The position numbers and the translations under genes were made by a program. 64,000 nucleotides of DNA from assembly GCA_013398295.1 (NCBI GenBank), contig VZSF01007823.1:1457092-1521091 (forward strand). The letters are read 5' to 3'. Position 1 is the first letter of the stretch, and each line of letters begins with the position of its first letter. Source of the stretch: Chionis minor (taxonomy: Eukaryota > Chordata > Aves > Charadriiformes > Chionididae). This document shows, piece after piece, positions 45,511-59,253 of this stretch. Below the pieces are notes generated by a model. That model was not told where the DNA came from. It ran no database searches and was given only the letters and a program-made list of their open reading frames with translations.

Positions 45511-48500
45511 TACTTTAGTGGGACTGAAAAAATGAGGGGGGAAAAAACCCAGCATAAAACCTTTGGAGTTTATCTGTACCTTTGCTTTGGTTAGGTAAAA
45601 GACACTAAATAAAAGCAAACAGGGCTGAGATGAACTGTGTGTGCTTATGGGTTCTTCCAAACAAGGCGTGTTCAGTTTGTCTAACTAAAAAAGAATTGCG
45701 TTTTGTAAAATGATGTCATAAATTCAGTCTTATTAAATCTTGGGAAGAAGAATGTTTAAAACATTTGGTTTGACTCAGGGCTCTCCACTTTCTGCTTTAC
45801 ATGACCAAGTGAAGAATTTTGCAGTTTGCAGTGAAAAAGAAAATGGTTGCTATTTTTAGCAAAATGGTGGAGAACACCTTTGCAGCATTCTCTGCTAAAT
45901 TTCTTTTTTAATGGAAAAATTTTATTCCAAAAACTCTCTAACATGAGAAGACCAATTGCTGCCAGTGCAGAAAAGAGATTGTACTTGAAAGTTGTCTGGG
46001 AGATCTTTTGAATAAAGAGTGAGAGGATGTTGCAGGACATTCTCCATCTCTTGGGAACAGAAATATATTTTAGGGCTTTTTATTTCCTGGGGGAGAGAAA
46101 GGAGCCTGGGTGATGGAGTAGTTGTTATTTCTCTCTACACACAAAAATTTGGGTGTAACTTGAAAACAAGTTTCTTGGGACAATATACAATTATCCTTAT
46201 TAAAGGCAAGTGATATATTAATGTAACAAGAGGCTACATTAAGAATGGAAGAATATTTTTGGTAAAGGAGTTGTAATTCATGTCCACTTCCTTGCTACTA
46301 TCACGTATTTAGTGTTGTGCCATTACCAGTGGAGCAGAATAGTGAGAATTATAGATCAATCATCTTCATGTTGCAAGGCCTGTCGGGTTTCTTGCTTTTC
46401 ATCCTGACATCAGTTCTTAATCCATACTGTTAATAACAGAAATTGCATCTCAGTACCCTTTCAATGCACTTGAAGCTGCTGATGTCACTTGTCTCCAGTG
46501 CTGGATTCTAAGACACCGGGGTCTGATGTCATTGGGAAGATTTCCAGACCAAGATGTATGTTATAATCTAGATTTCTCTCCTTGCCATGTGTAGTACTAC
46601 CTGTCTCTAGTGCCAAGAGAATGTTACCACACTTCCTTCCTCTTATCTGTATGAGGGGAAAAAAACCCCATGTTGGTTTCGGAAACAGTGACTCAACCTT
46701 TACTACCTACAATGTGCTTGGTGTATTACAAATATGCCATCAGTCTTTAAGTATCTGAATTGATACTGAACAGTGGCTAGCTCAAGTGTTTGAAATGGCC
46801 CCAGGCAGACTGGCTTTGATTCCTGTATAGTAGTCGTCACAGTGTGATGAACTCTGTAATGAATTCCACAGATCTGAGGTCCTTTGACAGTTTATGGTGT
46901 CCCAGGTCTTCAAACAAAAGCCACTCTCTGTTCTGATGTTGAGTTGCTCTGAAGGTCATCAGTACCTTGTACTGGTGGAAGTAGCAGCTGTTTCTGTTTT
47001 ATTTGTCTGTTTTCTAACACTGAACTGTAGGGTGTTTTCAAAGTTCTCAGTTAGAGGGTATATTTTTTTTCTGAAATGCACTCTTCCTTTGCAGAGGAAA
47101 AAGGAAAACAGTGAGGGTGGGAGACTGGGAAGGTCTGCTAAGTGGCAGGTCTGCTTTCTAGATCTGAAAACCTGTTGCTGGAAGCAGTGAGAACAGCCCT
47201 GTGAGACGAACTGGTTAACCATGACTACAGCAAAGCAGCCAGTTTGTAGCCGGCAAGTTGAGGAAGGCTTACTTGGGCATCTTTCTAAATTAGGGTGAGT
47301 ACAGAACAGCTAGAGACCAGAAATGCAGAGGAATTGCTAAAAGGATTTTTTTTTTAGACTCTTGTATTTCAAGGGCCTAAATTGATTTAATTGAATTGAA
47401 GGGAGTTTTGGTTTTGTTCAAGTGCTGCTTGAGATTCAAATAAGACATTTCACAGTATAACTGTGTCATTGTTTGGTGAAAACCATGCTGTGCTGCCTTG
47501 ATGCTGGAGGGGGTTCCACCACCCAGCAGAAAGCGACGTTTTCTTGAGGACAGTGGGAAACAGTGGAGGAAAGAGTCTGAGTAGCAAAAGTGGGTGAAGG
47601 TATGAAGGCTTGTACACAGCTGAAGAATATACAGAATAGGATGGCTTTGTTTGGAGCGAGGCAAGCAAGTAAAACTGAATAACTTATGCAAAAAAGAAAT
47701 GAAAATGTCCACTTTATTTTTCTTTCTTTCTTTAAAAAAAATACTGAAAAATAACTGTATTTCTTGATGAAATCTGAGTTCCTAGCTCTGCTGATGCCCT
47801 TAAAGAAATAATTTTGATGGAAGAGGATTTGTGGAATCCCTTTAATTTTTATTCTGTGGTCACAACTTGCCACACAGCTACCTAAAACGTCCTGGGAAGG
47901 TTAGAAAGACATTGCCCATAGGCATTGTCCTCAGTTTAATGCCTTCTGTAAGTGTTTTAAAGGTGTTACTGATGTTAAAACAAAGAAATCATGGGCAATG
48001 AAGGAGAAGAAAGCATCTGCTCATGAGTAAAACGTCAGAGCTGCATAAATTGACTGTACCTGCAGCTTTGCCTGCCATATTCCTCAGGCTGAGCAAGATG
48101 CTTTCATTTGGGAAAGCTGACTTTTTTGGTTTCCTTGTGCTGGAATTTGGTTCACTTCCTATGAGACAAAAGATTTAAATTAGGCTCTCTAAACTCTTGG
48201 TCAGACTTCTGTATTTATCTTTGGAACGGAAAATTCCAGAGCTTTGTGGCTTACTACTTTCCCAATATGGCAATGATGGGAGGCTCTGGGTGCTCTCACT
48301 GCTACCTTCTAGTTTTTCACGTGTTCACTTTCCCATTTTATGTTGTGACATTTTAGGTAGAATCTGTTACCCTTCCATCTGCTGTTGACCACCACTGGGG
48401 CCAGGCTCATTTCTGAATGTCACTTGCTATTCTGAAATACATGCTTAGCAGTGAATCTGTAAAAATTATTTGCTACATCATGTTGCTTCTTTGTAGAGGT

Positions 48501-51500
48501 GAGAAATAATTACATTTTCTAAATAAAACACTTTGGACAAAGTCAACATTAAAATAGTAATGCCTCCAGATGCTGGTGTTGTCAAAGATGCATCCGTTCC
48601 ATTTATCAGTCTCTTAACATGAGAGCTTTTTTCTCCTGTCTTTCTTGAGTAAATGTGGTGCACTTCGGCTGCATGGAATAAAAATTGAATGTAATGACAT
48701 GCTTTGCACAATCTGATTAACACAAAGGCATTAAATGCGTCACCTAGCTAGGTGGAATTTCCTGGTGTGAGAAGCTCTAACCCTGAGCCAAACACCTGAC
48801 TCTTGCATCCCCTCCTGTTTGCTTTGGTGTAATACATTAGCAGGTGAGTGGTGGACACGGTCTTCCCAACTGGATCAGCAAACACGTCTTGCTAGCTGAT
48901 ATCAATTAGCCCTCTTCCTTCCTGCCACCCACCCCCCAACTCTCTATGTAATCTGTGTAGGGCACAGATCCTCCCTAAGGATTGAGGTGTTGCAACCACC
49001 TCTCTGACAAACAGTGTGCACCAGAGGCATGGGTGGCAGCAGCATAGGCTCTACGGGCTTACTGGGTACCCTGAGCTTGCATTAAACCTGTTCTACTGTG
49101 TCTTCCCTTCTGTTGATTAAATTAGCTTAAGACTAGCACATATATGACTGTGCACTCCAATCATATATCCTGGCTGATTGCAATGTCAATATGTGTGTAG
49201 TTAAACTCCCTTTTGCTTTGCCTAAGGAGTGTGAAACTTTGAGTTCTATCTTTAATAGCTCTACAATTTATGTTCATTGACAATGGATGCAAAACAAAAT
49301 GAAATTCAGATTGTAGTGAACAGTCACTCTCAATCTCTGTGATTAATTAAATGATTCTCTTCAGGAACGCTAAGTATGAAAAACTTGTTAGCAGAAGAGA
49401 GAAGGCTACCAATGTATTATGTAGGCTGTGCTCTGGAAGTCATGTTCTGATCTTTGTGCATATTCTTCTTTTGGTTTGATGATACATCTCAATAAGGTTT
49501 TTCCACCAAAGCCTTCAGTTCTTGAGGCATATTGTGCTGATGTTTGGCTGTGTACTTACTTTAAATGCTCCTCTGCCTTGTTGGCCTTACGTGTGGGTGC
49601 AAATCTGTAAAGATCAAATGGATATTGTCTGTACCCTTTTCATCTAATTCTTCCAAAGCCTGCAAGAAACACTGTTGAGGACATTAATGTGGAGGAGTAA
49701 TCTCAAATGAAGTCAAAGGCCAAGCTGTTTTTACTTTTCAATACAATGAGCCTCATTTATTTGGAAATGGATGGAAAAATTAAATTAAGCATTTGCATGT
49801 ACTGTAGACTGATGGAGGTCATACTTCCAGCTTGCTTTATGATTACTTACATTGCAAAGCAGATAAATATTGTAGGTAATATTGCTTTGGGCAGATGTGG
49901 CAAGGATAGTTGTTTGCACGTGCCCATAATATTTGTTGTATTTTTTTCAGTGTAGAAATGCCAATGCCAAACCTGGGCCCGAAGAGTAGCCTTTTGACTC
50001 GCATACAGCTGCATCAAAAGACAGTCTCTTGTGGCTAAGGAAGGTTTGGGGGTGTTTTATGCTTACTCAATTACATGTTGTTATAGTTTGACCCTGTTCT
50101 TGTTGTTAATAATTAAAAGGGGAGAGGGTGAGAGAACCTAATAACAATGACTGGATTGTAAAGACCTCCTTTATGAGTCTTCCCCATCTGTCTTTCCCAG
50201 CGCAAAAATTAAGAGGAATCAAATAAAATTACCAGGAAGCAGACTAGAGGAAAACACAAACAAGCCAACAATAGTGATGTTTCTTTGCATCACCAAAGAT
50301 GAGGGGGACATGGGAGGGGTGGGGAGAGAGATTGAATGAGCAAACTTGTATTCTGATCTTTTCTGCTGATTAACAGAGGACTCTTAGTTTACACAGCTTT
50401 TTAATGGTCAAGAGCATCAGATGGGGGAAAATGAGGAAATCTTGACAAAGAATACTCTGCAATGAAGGCTGACATTACATCAGTAATGCATCCTTTTGTG
50501 AGCTTGATTATGATGAGCTTTGATAATATTGCATATTATTTATCTCTTGCTACTTAGTCATAATATGCCTAAGTGTACTAATTCTAAATATCTTGGGCTT
50601 TTTGAGGGTCAGGTTAGACCTCTAGGACTACAATTTCAGCCTAGCCTCTAATGTCTCTGTAAATTATAGTGAGGTACAATCGTGTATTTAGCCATCTGTG
50701 TGTGATGGATTGTGCCAGCAAATAACTGCATGTGCATAAAATGAAACCCGATGTTTGAAAACCTGGTTTTCCTTATTCAGAAATAATTTTCCATTTGTGA
50801 TATATAATAGTATAGTAGCAAGTTAAAGTGTGTGCGAAGAATTATTTGGACAAAGCATCTCAGTTTTGCTGAAGGTACCAATGTTCAAGAACACTAAAAC
50901 AGTGACATGAGAGAGAAAGAGGAAAACTCTGAGCTTGGTCATTTCTCAGTGAAGAGACTACTCAGTGCAAAACAGAATTTAAAGCAGATCTGTTCACCTG
51001 TGTAAACAAGTTAAAAACAACCAGAGGGGGAAAATGTTTAGGAGCAATAAGCCAAAGGTGGGAATATGCATTAGTCCCAGCAGTCTTGCAGCAGTGTTGT
51101 CTAGAGAAGGATTTAAGATGTTTTTTTAGAGGAAAAAAACCCCCAAACCATTGAAAACATTGTCCCACTATATGGCTGCAGTAAAACTAAAGCAAATGGA
51201 TGCCAGCAGTCACATGAATAGGACAAAAGAAAGGTTCAAAGAAGTTTGTATGCAAGGTACAGAACTCATCTAGAACCCTGCTGTGCAAGAAAACTTTAAG
51301 ACGCTTAAAAATGGCTAGTAAGGAAGAAACGCCCAAAGATGCTGGTCAGGTCCTATATCTGGTTATTATCAATATTATTAAAATAAAAAGTAGCTCTCAA
51401 ATAGGATTAATTTCTTGTATTTGTCTACCTATGTTTAATTTTGGCTTCCCAACACTAGGACTTTTTTTGTCTTTTGCCTTTGAAGACATTTGTTAACAAA

Positions 51501-52730
51501 ATTTGCTTCTCATTTATGTACTGACAGACTGTGATCACAGTTTACATCTTAACCTTCTTCTGTTCAGTTGCAGATTCAGCTGTACATTAGTGATGGTGGA
51601 ATATCTTCCAAATTTTCATTATTCTTGAGGCTTTTCTCATCTCTAATTTATTAATAGTGTTTCTGGACTGTGGACATTAAAACTAAACTCTATATTCCAA
51701 TATTAATTATCTTAATGACAAACTAAGGGAAATAACACTTCCTGATTCCATCTTGCTATTCATTATTTTTGAGCATTTTAGGATCAGATTAGCCCTTTGG
51801 CAGCAGCATTGTTAAGGATCCATATTCAGCTGACTGTCGGCAATGATTCTGAAGCCCCAGTCACAGTTTGTGCCCCACAGCAGAGAAGCCCACAGCCTGC
51901 ACATCTACACACTGTTCCCGGATTAATAGTTTTAATACTGACATATAAATACGCTCACTGGGCAGCGAGTTGTTCAAATTCTCTGCAGCTCCAGTATTTA
52001 TTAGGGCTAAGGATTTCAGCACTAGACAACATGAAGTGAGATGACAGACCTTGAACTGTAAAAGCTGAAATTTTCTGTGCACTAAGTCAAGGTGATGACA
52101 CATTGCTTCCGTGCCAGTAACTACCGAATTAGTATGCATAGTTACTGCTAATGACTCCCCTTCTCCTCCATTTCAGGCCAATTCAGCAGCCATACTGGTG
52201 CCTCACAACACCATGAGGGAACTTTCAAACTGAACATCCCATCAGCAAACACCTCTCAGCTACCATCTGTTTCATAAATGAAGGAATCAAATGTTGCTTA
52301 AGAAATAAAATAACATTATAGGTAATGTTATGCAAATTGAATTAAGCCTCTATAGGCAGTCCTCCAAGCTGCATCCACTCCTAAGGATTTCCTGGTTGAT
52401 TTTCCAAAGCTGAAGCGCCTGCTTCTTTTGAATGTGTGTCCCTTCACTGTTTTTTGTGGGGTTGAGCTTTAAAAAGCAAAATAAGGACAATAAACAACTG
52501 TGTCCCAAACTTCACGTGCATAGAAGGGTTTAGTAAGATACTTATTGGTTCTGAAGAAATGTCTCACACCCTGACTGACTGCTGCTCTTACCCTAACTTG
52601 TCTTCTGTACCCCATGTCTTGAAAGTCTTTAAAGATGGAGGCTAAAGACTTTCCCAAAAGGTCACGTGTTTTCTGCAGTGATGAACTACAAAAATAACCT
52701 ACAGAAGACTGCAAGTTCAGGAATAGGTGT
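45511..52730. other. Unique non-genic sequence
   Basis: No gene or repeat family was recognised. A (TTTC)n run lies at about 47720-47734. Minus-strand open frames at 47377-47712 and 47466-47873 overlap each other in different frames, contain no domain and are judged chance. The part 51780-52140 has a unique mixed texture with GGATTAAT and GGATCAGATTAG words, possibly regulatory. Confidence 0.6.
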
Positions 52731-52731
52731 G

Positions 52732-52793
52732 ATCATCTCTTTTTGGCCTGCTTTGTGGCAACATCATCTCTTTTTGGCCTGCTTTGTGGCAAC
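52732..52793 (+). repeat. Perfect 31-bp tandem duplication (2 copies)
   Basis: Units 52732-52762 and 52763-52793 are identical, beginning ATCATCTCTTTTTGGCC. A third unit starts (ATCATC) and diverges at once. Perfect identity indicates a recent event, a polymorphic minisatellite, or an assembly duplication. Confidence 0.95.
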
Positions 52794-55685
52794 ATCATCC
52801 CTTCCTCCCTGTCTATATATGATAGCCTTCCAGTCCCACAGATAGCCATGTTTTCAGTCAGCCTACATAAACCGTTGAGCAACACAATTAAAGCAGATGG
52901 AGATCTGAACTTCTTGATATTTAGCCTGTGCCTTTTGTGAGATTTGACTTTAATAGTAACTCAAATAAGAATGCAAGAATCTATTGCCTTTGTAGTCTCT
53001 GTGGACACAAAGTCTTGCTGCAGAACTCTCCTGCAAGCAGACATACCTTACAACCTTCTTGTCCTAAATTAAATCAGCAGGTATATCTTCCGAAGAAAAT
53101 GGAACAGGAATTGGCCAAAATCTTTTCCCGCGGTCTTTGTTCCTGCTATGAAGTTGTATTAGCAGAACTTTGGTACTGCTATTAAAATGTGACTATTTTT
53201 GTGGATAAATACGAAGTTGGACAGAACTGCCTTTGAACCTATCCTGAGTTTGTGGTGTTTTATTATATAACCATACCAGCTAGAAGATTAAAGGCAATAT
53301 GCCTTATTTGCTATTTGGCAGTCTCAGAACAAATATACCATAACTTGAAAATACAGTTTTATGGGTTTGTTATTTCCAGAAAGTGACAAAACTTGCATCT
53401 CAGAAGTTCAGTCTCTATGATAATGGATGCCTTTATAAAAATAAGGAGAACTTTCTACGATGTTTTGGGAACTCTAAACAGGCTGAGGGGGCTGATAAGG
53501 CATAGAGAGTATTCATAATGTATGTCAGTATTCATAAGGTATATAACTAGTCAGCTACAAAATGGACAGTCAAACAAGAATATATCAGTAATCAAAAATT
53601 CTAAAAAGCCAAGGAAAAATTGAGTTTAGATATATGTTAATGAAGAATCAACGTCACTGCATTTGGATTTAATGCACTTTGTTTAATTGCTCCCAACATG
53701 CTGAAAAGCTAAAATAAAATATGTAGCTATTGCTAGTATTCTTGGGCTTTTTCCAGAAATAAGTCTAGGCAGCACTGATCTTTAGTCTCCTTTAGAAGAA
53801 TATAACCCTGGAGCCAATTACTCAAAATTTAGATTTAAACTAATGTAGAAGAGAACAAAATGTGTGTCCCAACATGAGCCAAATGATACTTAAAAGGAGT
53901 CTAAATTTGGTAAAGTCATGCTGTCTTTCATCTCCTGCATTATTAGCATTGCGATCATAGGGATTTCTCGTATGCTATATGCTATCAGAAGCTTACAGCT
54001 GCTATACTTCTGCTGGACCTGGCATTAATTTATCACCGTTTAACTTACCCATATCTACAGCTGGCTCTCAATTTGGCCATTCTGTGTTGTTATTTCAATG
54101 GCTTTTTTTAAAGAAAACAACCAGACAAAGAAATATTTCTGTTTCCCTCTTACTACTTTTTAAAAGTCTCAAATTGCCTTTCTCTGTTGCTGTGTTACTG
54201 ACTGGAGTTTTTCACATCACTGGAGCTTCTCCCTTTCTGTCTTGATCACTTTGTTGCCTTGAAATACAGAAGAGCTAGTGATCTTTTTGTTCCCCTTTGA
54301 CTCATAGGTGAAGGCTCTGGGGACAACAGAGGAAATTATGCTGGCAGCTTAATACAGGTCCATCAGTAAGAGTTAGCATTGATAGTATGCATGGAATGAA
54401 TCTATTAAAAAGTCAAAGAATAGCATTTATGAAAATACAGCAGTTACAGCAATATTTTGCCTTAGCATCAACCAAGAAATATATTCATGTAGAGCGACAT
54501 AACGTTCAGTGAAGTGGAAAATAGTTTATGTAAAATTGTCCTCACTATGAAATTGTATCAATACACAGGAAAAAAGCAGAGATTTTTTTTTAAAGGTTAG
54601 AAGCAAAGCTGTTCTGTTGCTTCATGAAAAGGCTTTTACATGTGATAAAAATTAGTTTAGACAGCTAAGCAAAAAAGCTAATTCATGGGAATTACCAAAG
54701 AAAACAAGTCATAGGCACTGTAAAGAGAGGTTACATTAAGGTCAGGACCTCATAAACGATCATGACAGAAAATCGTATGCTCCTTTTGTCTGACCTGCAT
54801 GAAATATCCATGTCTGCCCTAACTCATAAATGGTATTAGGTCTGGAGTCTGACTCATTCATAAACCAGTGTTTGATAATCCTCATGATTTCCAGTGCTGA
54901 GAAGATATAGTCTGGTGTTCTGGGTTCTCCTCATGCAGATAATCTCTTCCCATAGAAACAAGGGAGTGTAACAAGACAAAACCCTTCAGTGAATAGGTTT
55001 GATTCCTGCCCAAATCTTCTAGCCCCTGGGGATGTGTGGAAGGCCAGAGATGTGTCTTTCAAGCCCGAGTTCTTGCTCTTCTCCAACGGCATTGGAGTTG
55101 TCGCTCTGAGGTTCTCATCAGCTGCTCCTCAAGGAAATATAAAAGGAGGTATAGAGTAGTTAATGCAGCTGCAGGCTTAGGCTGTGTGTGTGGCTGTTAG
55201 TTCTATTCACCTCCTTTTCCCCTTTTGACTGGGCCTACAGCCAGATCCTCAGACTTTCATCTTTAAGGAAATGGTGCTGGAAGGGCATGGATGCAAGTGC
55301 AAAGGATTATGCACTCAATTACTTTTAGCCAGATGGTTTCTGTGAGCCACAAAATCCTTTCCAAAGGTTTGGTGGAGAGAAAGGTGGGTGTGGTTTTTTA
55401 AATGCCTTTTAATATTAAAGATTGACTTTAATTATAATACAGTAGTCTCCAAAGAGATTTTACCTTAAAATACATTACACCTTTAACTTACTTAAAATAG
55501 TGGTCTACTACAAAAGCTAAAACTGTCAGGAATTTGAGTTCTCATATTATCCCATTTTTTACTGGCCTTTACCATGAGTAGCTTACAGTAGCTGATTTTA
55601 CTTGGAAATGCTGGTTAGTTTAGGAGAGACAGCTTTCCAAAGTTTAGCACAGAACCCTGTGATTTCATACAAATGACATAATTAG
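52794..55685. other. Unique non-genic sequence
   Basis: No gene or well-supported repeat was recognised. About 54720-54870 has words (TGTCTGACCTGCATGAAAT) that recall ancient amniote repeats, but the match is too weak to name. Confidence 0.55.
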
Positions 55686-56090
55686 GGGACTTGAACATCT
55701 TTCTTATGAAGAAAAACTGAGGGACGTGGGTCTCCTTAGTCTGGAGAAGAGAAGACTGAGGGGGGGATCTTGTCAATGCTTATAAGTACTTAAAGGAAGG
55801 GTGCTGGGAGGATGGGGCCAGTCTTTTTTCAGTGGTCCTCAGTGACAGGACAAGAGGTAACAGGCACAAACTTGAACATAGGAAGTTCTATCTCAACATG
55901 AGGAGGAACTTCTTTCCTTTGAGGGTGGCAGAGCACTGGAGCAGGCTGCCCAGAGAGGTGGTGGAGTCTCTGACTCTGGAGACATTCCAAACCCACCTAG
56001 ACACCATCCTGTGCAACCTGCTCTGGCAGGGGATTTGGACTAATGATCTCCAGAGGTCCCTTCCAACCCTGATGATTCTGTGATTCTGTT
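55686..56090 (+). mobile_element. CR1 LINE 3' end, well-preserved copy
   Basis: Starts within the CR1 block that reads 'cttatgaagaaaaactgagggac' in the body of ORF2 and runs to the element end. The frame at 55832-56083 gives the CR1 C-terminus: [20 protein letters not shown], then [20 protein letters not shown], then [11 protein letters not shown]. The coding end is followed by ATGATCTCCAGAGGTCCCTT and CCAACCCTGATG, then the terminal octamer repeat TGATTCTG-TGATTCTG, ending at 56090. The 5' part of the element is missing, as in nearly all CR1 copies, because reverse transcription starts at the 3' end and usually stops early. The low divergence makes this the youngest-looking CR1 end in the window. 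It has no complete ORF and no active site. Confidence 0.95.
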
Positions 56091-58190
56091 AATGTGTTTC
56101 TGGGTTTAAAAACAAAAAACTCTGAATCTGAAACGTATAGAAACTGTTTTTTCTTGTTGTATCAACCATGTTAAATAGAAGGTGTTCTACCGATGTCTTA
56201 GATATTTCATTCTAAATCTTTATTGCATGAACTTTTACATGTATTCTGTTATTACATAACTTTGTCGGGTATTTAATCTCTGACTTCTTGGAGTTATGTA
56301 AGCACAAAGGCTAAACTATTCGTCACTAGAGTTAGTATTACTCTTCCAAGACTATCAGAGCATTGTATATTAAGCTCCAGAATGGTCTCTCATATCGGCA
56401 TTTTCTTTATTTGGTCAATATGTGGGAAATCAGAGGAGCTCGGTCTGAGATTAGGTATGTTATCTGTCTATCTCAGAATATCGTCAGTGGCATTTCAGTA
56501 GTTTTCTCTGAACTTTGCAGCTTCTTATACTGGCTGATAGAGGAGAGTTACCTGGTCAGACATCTAACGTCTGGGGTAAATATCAAAAAGGCTTGAGACA
56601 TCAGTAATGAGTCTTGCTAAAACAGTGGATATGCTGCATAGAGCTGGCAAATGCTCTGGTTTTGGTGGAGATACAGTGTACTCAATGAAACCATAAAGTT
56701 TTGTATTCTGAATTCTGCAATCCTGACACATGAAACTTATCCTCCACGAGCTGATCTCTGGATACATTTGATAATGGAACTTATAGGTGGCCACCGCATG
56801 ACACTGAAGTGACTTCCATAGTCCGGTAGTGGCAAAGTCTTTACACAGCTGGATGTATCACCATTCCAAACCAGGCACTGCAGCAATCAGGATTGAATGT
56901 TTCAGGAAATCAGCCTATTGTTTTAATTTGAGGCAATAATATCATTTTAAAGAGAGCTTTATAATACATCCTTAAATGTTGTACATAAAGTATTTTGATC
57001 CAAGAAATACTAAGTTAAAAAGATAATCTTTCTTTACTGACAGCCTAAGAAAAGGGATGGGAAACTGAACTCATTGCCTGTGCCCACATGGCACCAACTT
57101 TCATGTCATAACAAGTACTATTGTAACTTAAAATCTGCCTCCAGTGAATGCACATTCTTTGCATGCTGTTCCTGGATAGGTCTGTGTAGTACAAAGTTTG
57201 GGGGTTTTTCCTAGGGTTTGAATAGGTGTGTATATATATACACCTATATATATAATATATATATTTTGATATATAATTTCCCTTCTTTCCATGTACTTTG
57301 TGGATCTGAGATTATTAAATTAATGCTACCTTCTTTGTACCTAACAGTGCAAAGAAAATGCAAAATTCCCTCTTCCTTGTCAGTGTAGTCAACTGCAAGC
57401 AATGGCTAAGTTACATACAGACATCTTATATTGTCTCTCCCTTAAAAGATCTCAAGCCAAAAGTAGCTTTAATGAAGCGTATGTGCCAGTGAGTACAGAA
57501 AGGGGAGTTTTGTTGGGTTTTCTTTTTTTTTGTTTTGTTTGTTTTTAGAGTTTCTAAGTGGTTAAGAGGTAAATCAAATTGCTTGGACAGTCAGAGGAAG
57601 ATGAGAAGGCACAGGGGAAAATAGGGACATGACAGTCATTTTGTTTTTCTTGGAAGAGGGCTGCTGGCATGCTTAAAAAAAATGATATAATGGGATTGGG
57701 CTGAAATATTTAGAGTAAACATGATACAGCCATCCTTGGGAGCAGAAGTTATGATGTTGCAGGAATCAAGGTGTCTCTACAAATTGATTAAATGATATTT
57801 TCTGTAGAAGGGAAACTGGGGAATGAACTCGGATCAGTAATGCTGCAGGATCTGATTTGTCAGAGCTGCTCAGCACTCTGAGTTTGTACCAGTTCCACAG
57901 AATCACTTCCTCCACCTGGTAGCTGGGGCAGATGAGAACATTTTCTTGTTCTCCATTATTTACAAACCCACAGATTAATTATGATGACTGTAAGGAACTT
58001 CCTTGGTGATGAGGAGATGAAGGATTTGGTGTCCCTGTATAATACGTGAAAATGGTATAGGGAGTTATGGAACACAGTTGGGGAAAAAGCTCGGTCATAC
58101 AGAAAAACCGAGGATGAGAGTCCTCAATGTATAAAAAGCTGTCCCCAGAGAGAAAGTCAAGACTGATTCACTCTTGCTTTAACCTTCTGT
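56091..58190. other. Non-genic sequence with an AT dinucleotide-rich hairpin region
   Basis: ATAGGTGT (57222-57229) and ACACCTAT (57240-57247) form an inverted repeat around an AT loop, followed by further TA repeats to about 57275. A T/TTTG tract lies at about 57521-57548. No gene was recognised. Confidence 0.6.
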
Positions 58191-58194
58191 GCTG

Positions 58195-58330
58195 AAAGCA
58201 AACAAGCTTAAGGTACAAATAGATTGGCAATTAATTGGTGTAATTAACATTTTGTGATTATAATGACTTCTAATCAATACTTTATGCAAATAGCTCTATT
58301 GATGCGTTGAACAAAGGGTGCTTGTTGTAT
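58195..58330. promoter_or_regulatory. Clustered homeodomain, POU and SOX/TCF-like motifs: candidate enhancer
   Basis: Within about 90 bases lie CAATTAATTG (58228-58237), TAATTA (58241-58246), TCTAATCAAT (about 58269-58278), the perfect octamer ATGCAAAT (58284-58291) and AACAAAGG (58310-58317). These correspond to homeodomain, POU-domain and SOX/TCF HMG-box sites. The grouping without simple repeats resembles neural enhancers conserved among vertebrates. Motifs are directly visible; binding and function are inference. Confidence 0.4.
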
Positions 58331-58822
58331 TTGGATGGGGGAAAAAGAACACAAACCACTTTAAAGCCCTAATAAAATTCAAACCTTCAGCTCAGGTAAA
58401 GTCCTGACCACATCTTTTTCAAGGTAAAAAGAAGATCCTTTAGTGACCTATTTAATTAACATGGCTCCTGATACAGCTGCTGACTAAAATTCATAAAATG
58501 AGGTGACTGGAAGATAAAGCACATCCCCCTACTGACAGTTCCCTCTGTTAAACCACTGTATATCATCAGGTTAAGAAAGCAAAACTGGGAAACCGACCTG
58601 ATTCAAGCTCACAGCAGTGAGACCTTCCCATAGCAGGAGTAGCCTGGGACTTGGTTCAGATGTCAAAGAAGCGAATGGGATCTCAAGAAGCTTTCAAACC
58701 AGGAGGAAAAGGTTAGAAGCCTCTTTTTAGATAAGTGAATGGAGTCTGACTTCTCTCTCTGTCTCTGGAAATCACCTTCAAATTGTTCTTCAGGTTGTTT
58801 TTCTTTCTGAAGTCAAACCCAA
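58331..58822. other. Unique non-genic sequence
   Basis: Nothing was recognised. The right end may hold decayed CR1 sequence leading to the tail at 58823. Confidence 0.5.
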
Positions 58823-58850
58823 GTGATTCTATGATTCTATGATTCGATTT
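58823..58850 (+). mobile_element. CR1 LINE terminal octamer tail
   Basis: Three octamers TGATTCTA, TGATTCTA, TGATTCGA in tandem follow GAAGTCAAACCCAAG. This is the characteristic 3' end of CR1. Little or nothing of the body remains, so the insertion was extremely truncated or its body has decayed beyond recognition. Confidence 0.75.
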
Positions 58851-59202
58851 AGAATGGGTAGGTTAGTGATTAGAAAAGGTTAGATAGGAGCTGCCAGTTT
58901 TCCCACTTACCACTTCATGTGATAAACAATACTTTTAGCAAACCTTACTTGAGAGTGGTTCCAAATTTTTCCTCTTTCAAATAAGAATTGGAGATCGGGA
59001 AGCACAAAAACGCAATCACTGCTAAACTTAAATGCTTCCTGAATCATCTGTTTAGGAATAGAAAATCTTTTGCTTTGATTCTTGATGTTCAGAAGTAGCA
59101 GGAGTGGGTTTGGAATAGTGGCTTGTAAATTTTTCAGGCAGAAGGAGGCCTCAGAAGTCATGGAATTAGTCCTTTGCAATTAGAGATCAGCATAGATTTA
59201 TA

Positions 59203-59253
59203 GTTGGAGTTGATGATTTTAAGGGTCTCTTCCAACCTAAATGATTCTATGAA
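59203..59253 (+). mobile_element. CR1 LINE 3' tail, extremely truncated
   Basis: TTGGAGTTGATGATTTTAAG, then GGTCTCTTCCAACCTAAATG and ATTCTATGA match the CR1 terminal block (GATGATCTTNAAGGTCCCTTCCAACC..ATTCTATGA). No ORF2-derived sequence precedes it. Confidence 0.8.

Noticed and set aside
47377..47873. Overlapping minus-strand open frames (111, 72 and 135 codons)
   Set aside because: They overlap in different frames, which indicates low stop density rather than a coding gene.
54720..54870. Possible ancient amniote repeat around TGTCTGACCTGC
   Set aside because: The resemblance to remembered consensus is too weak to name a family or set limits.
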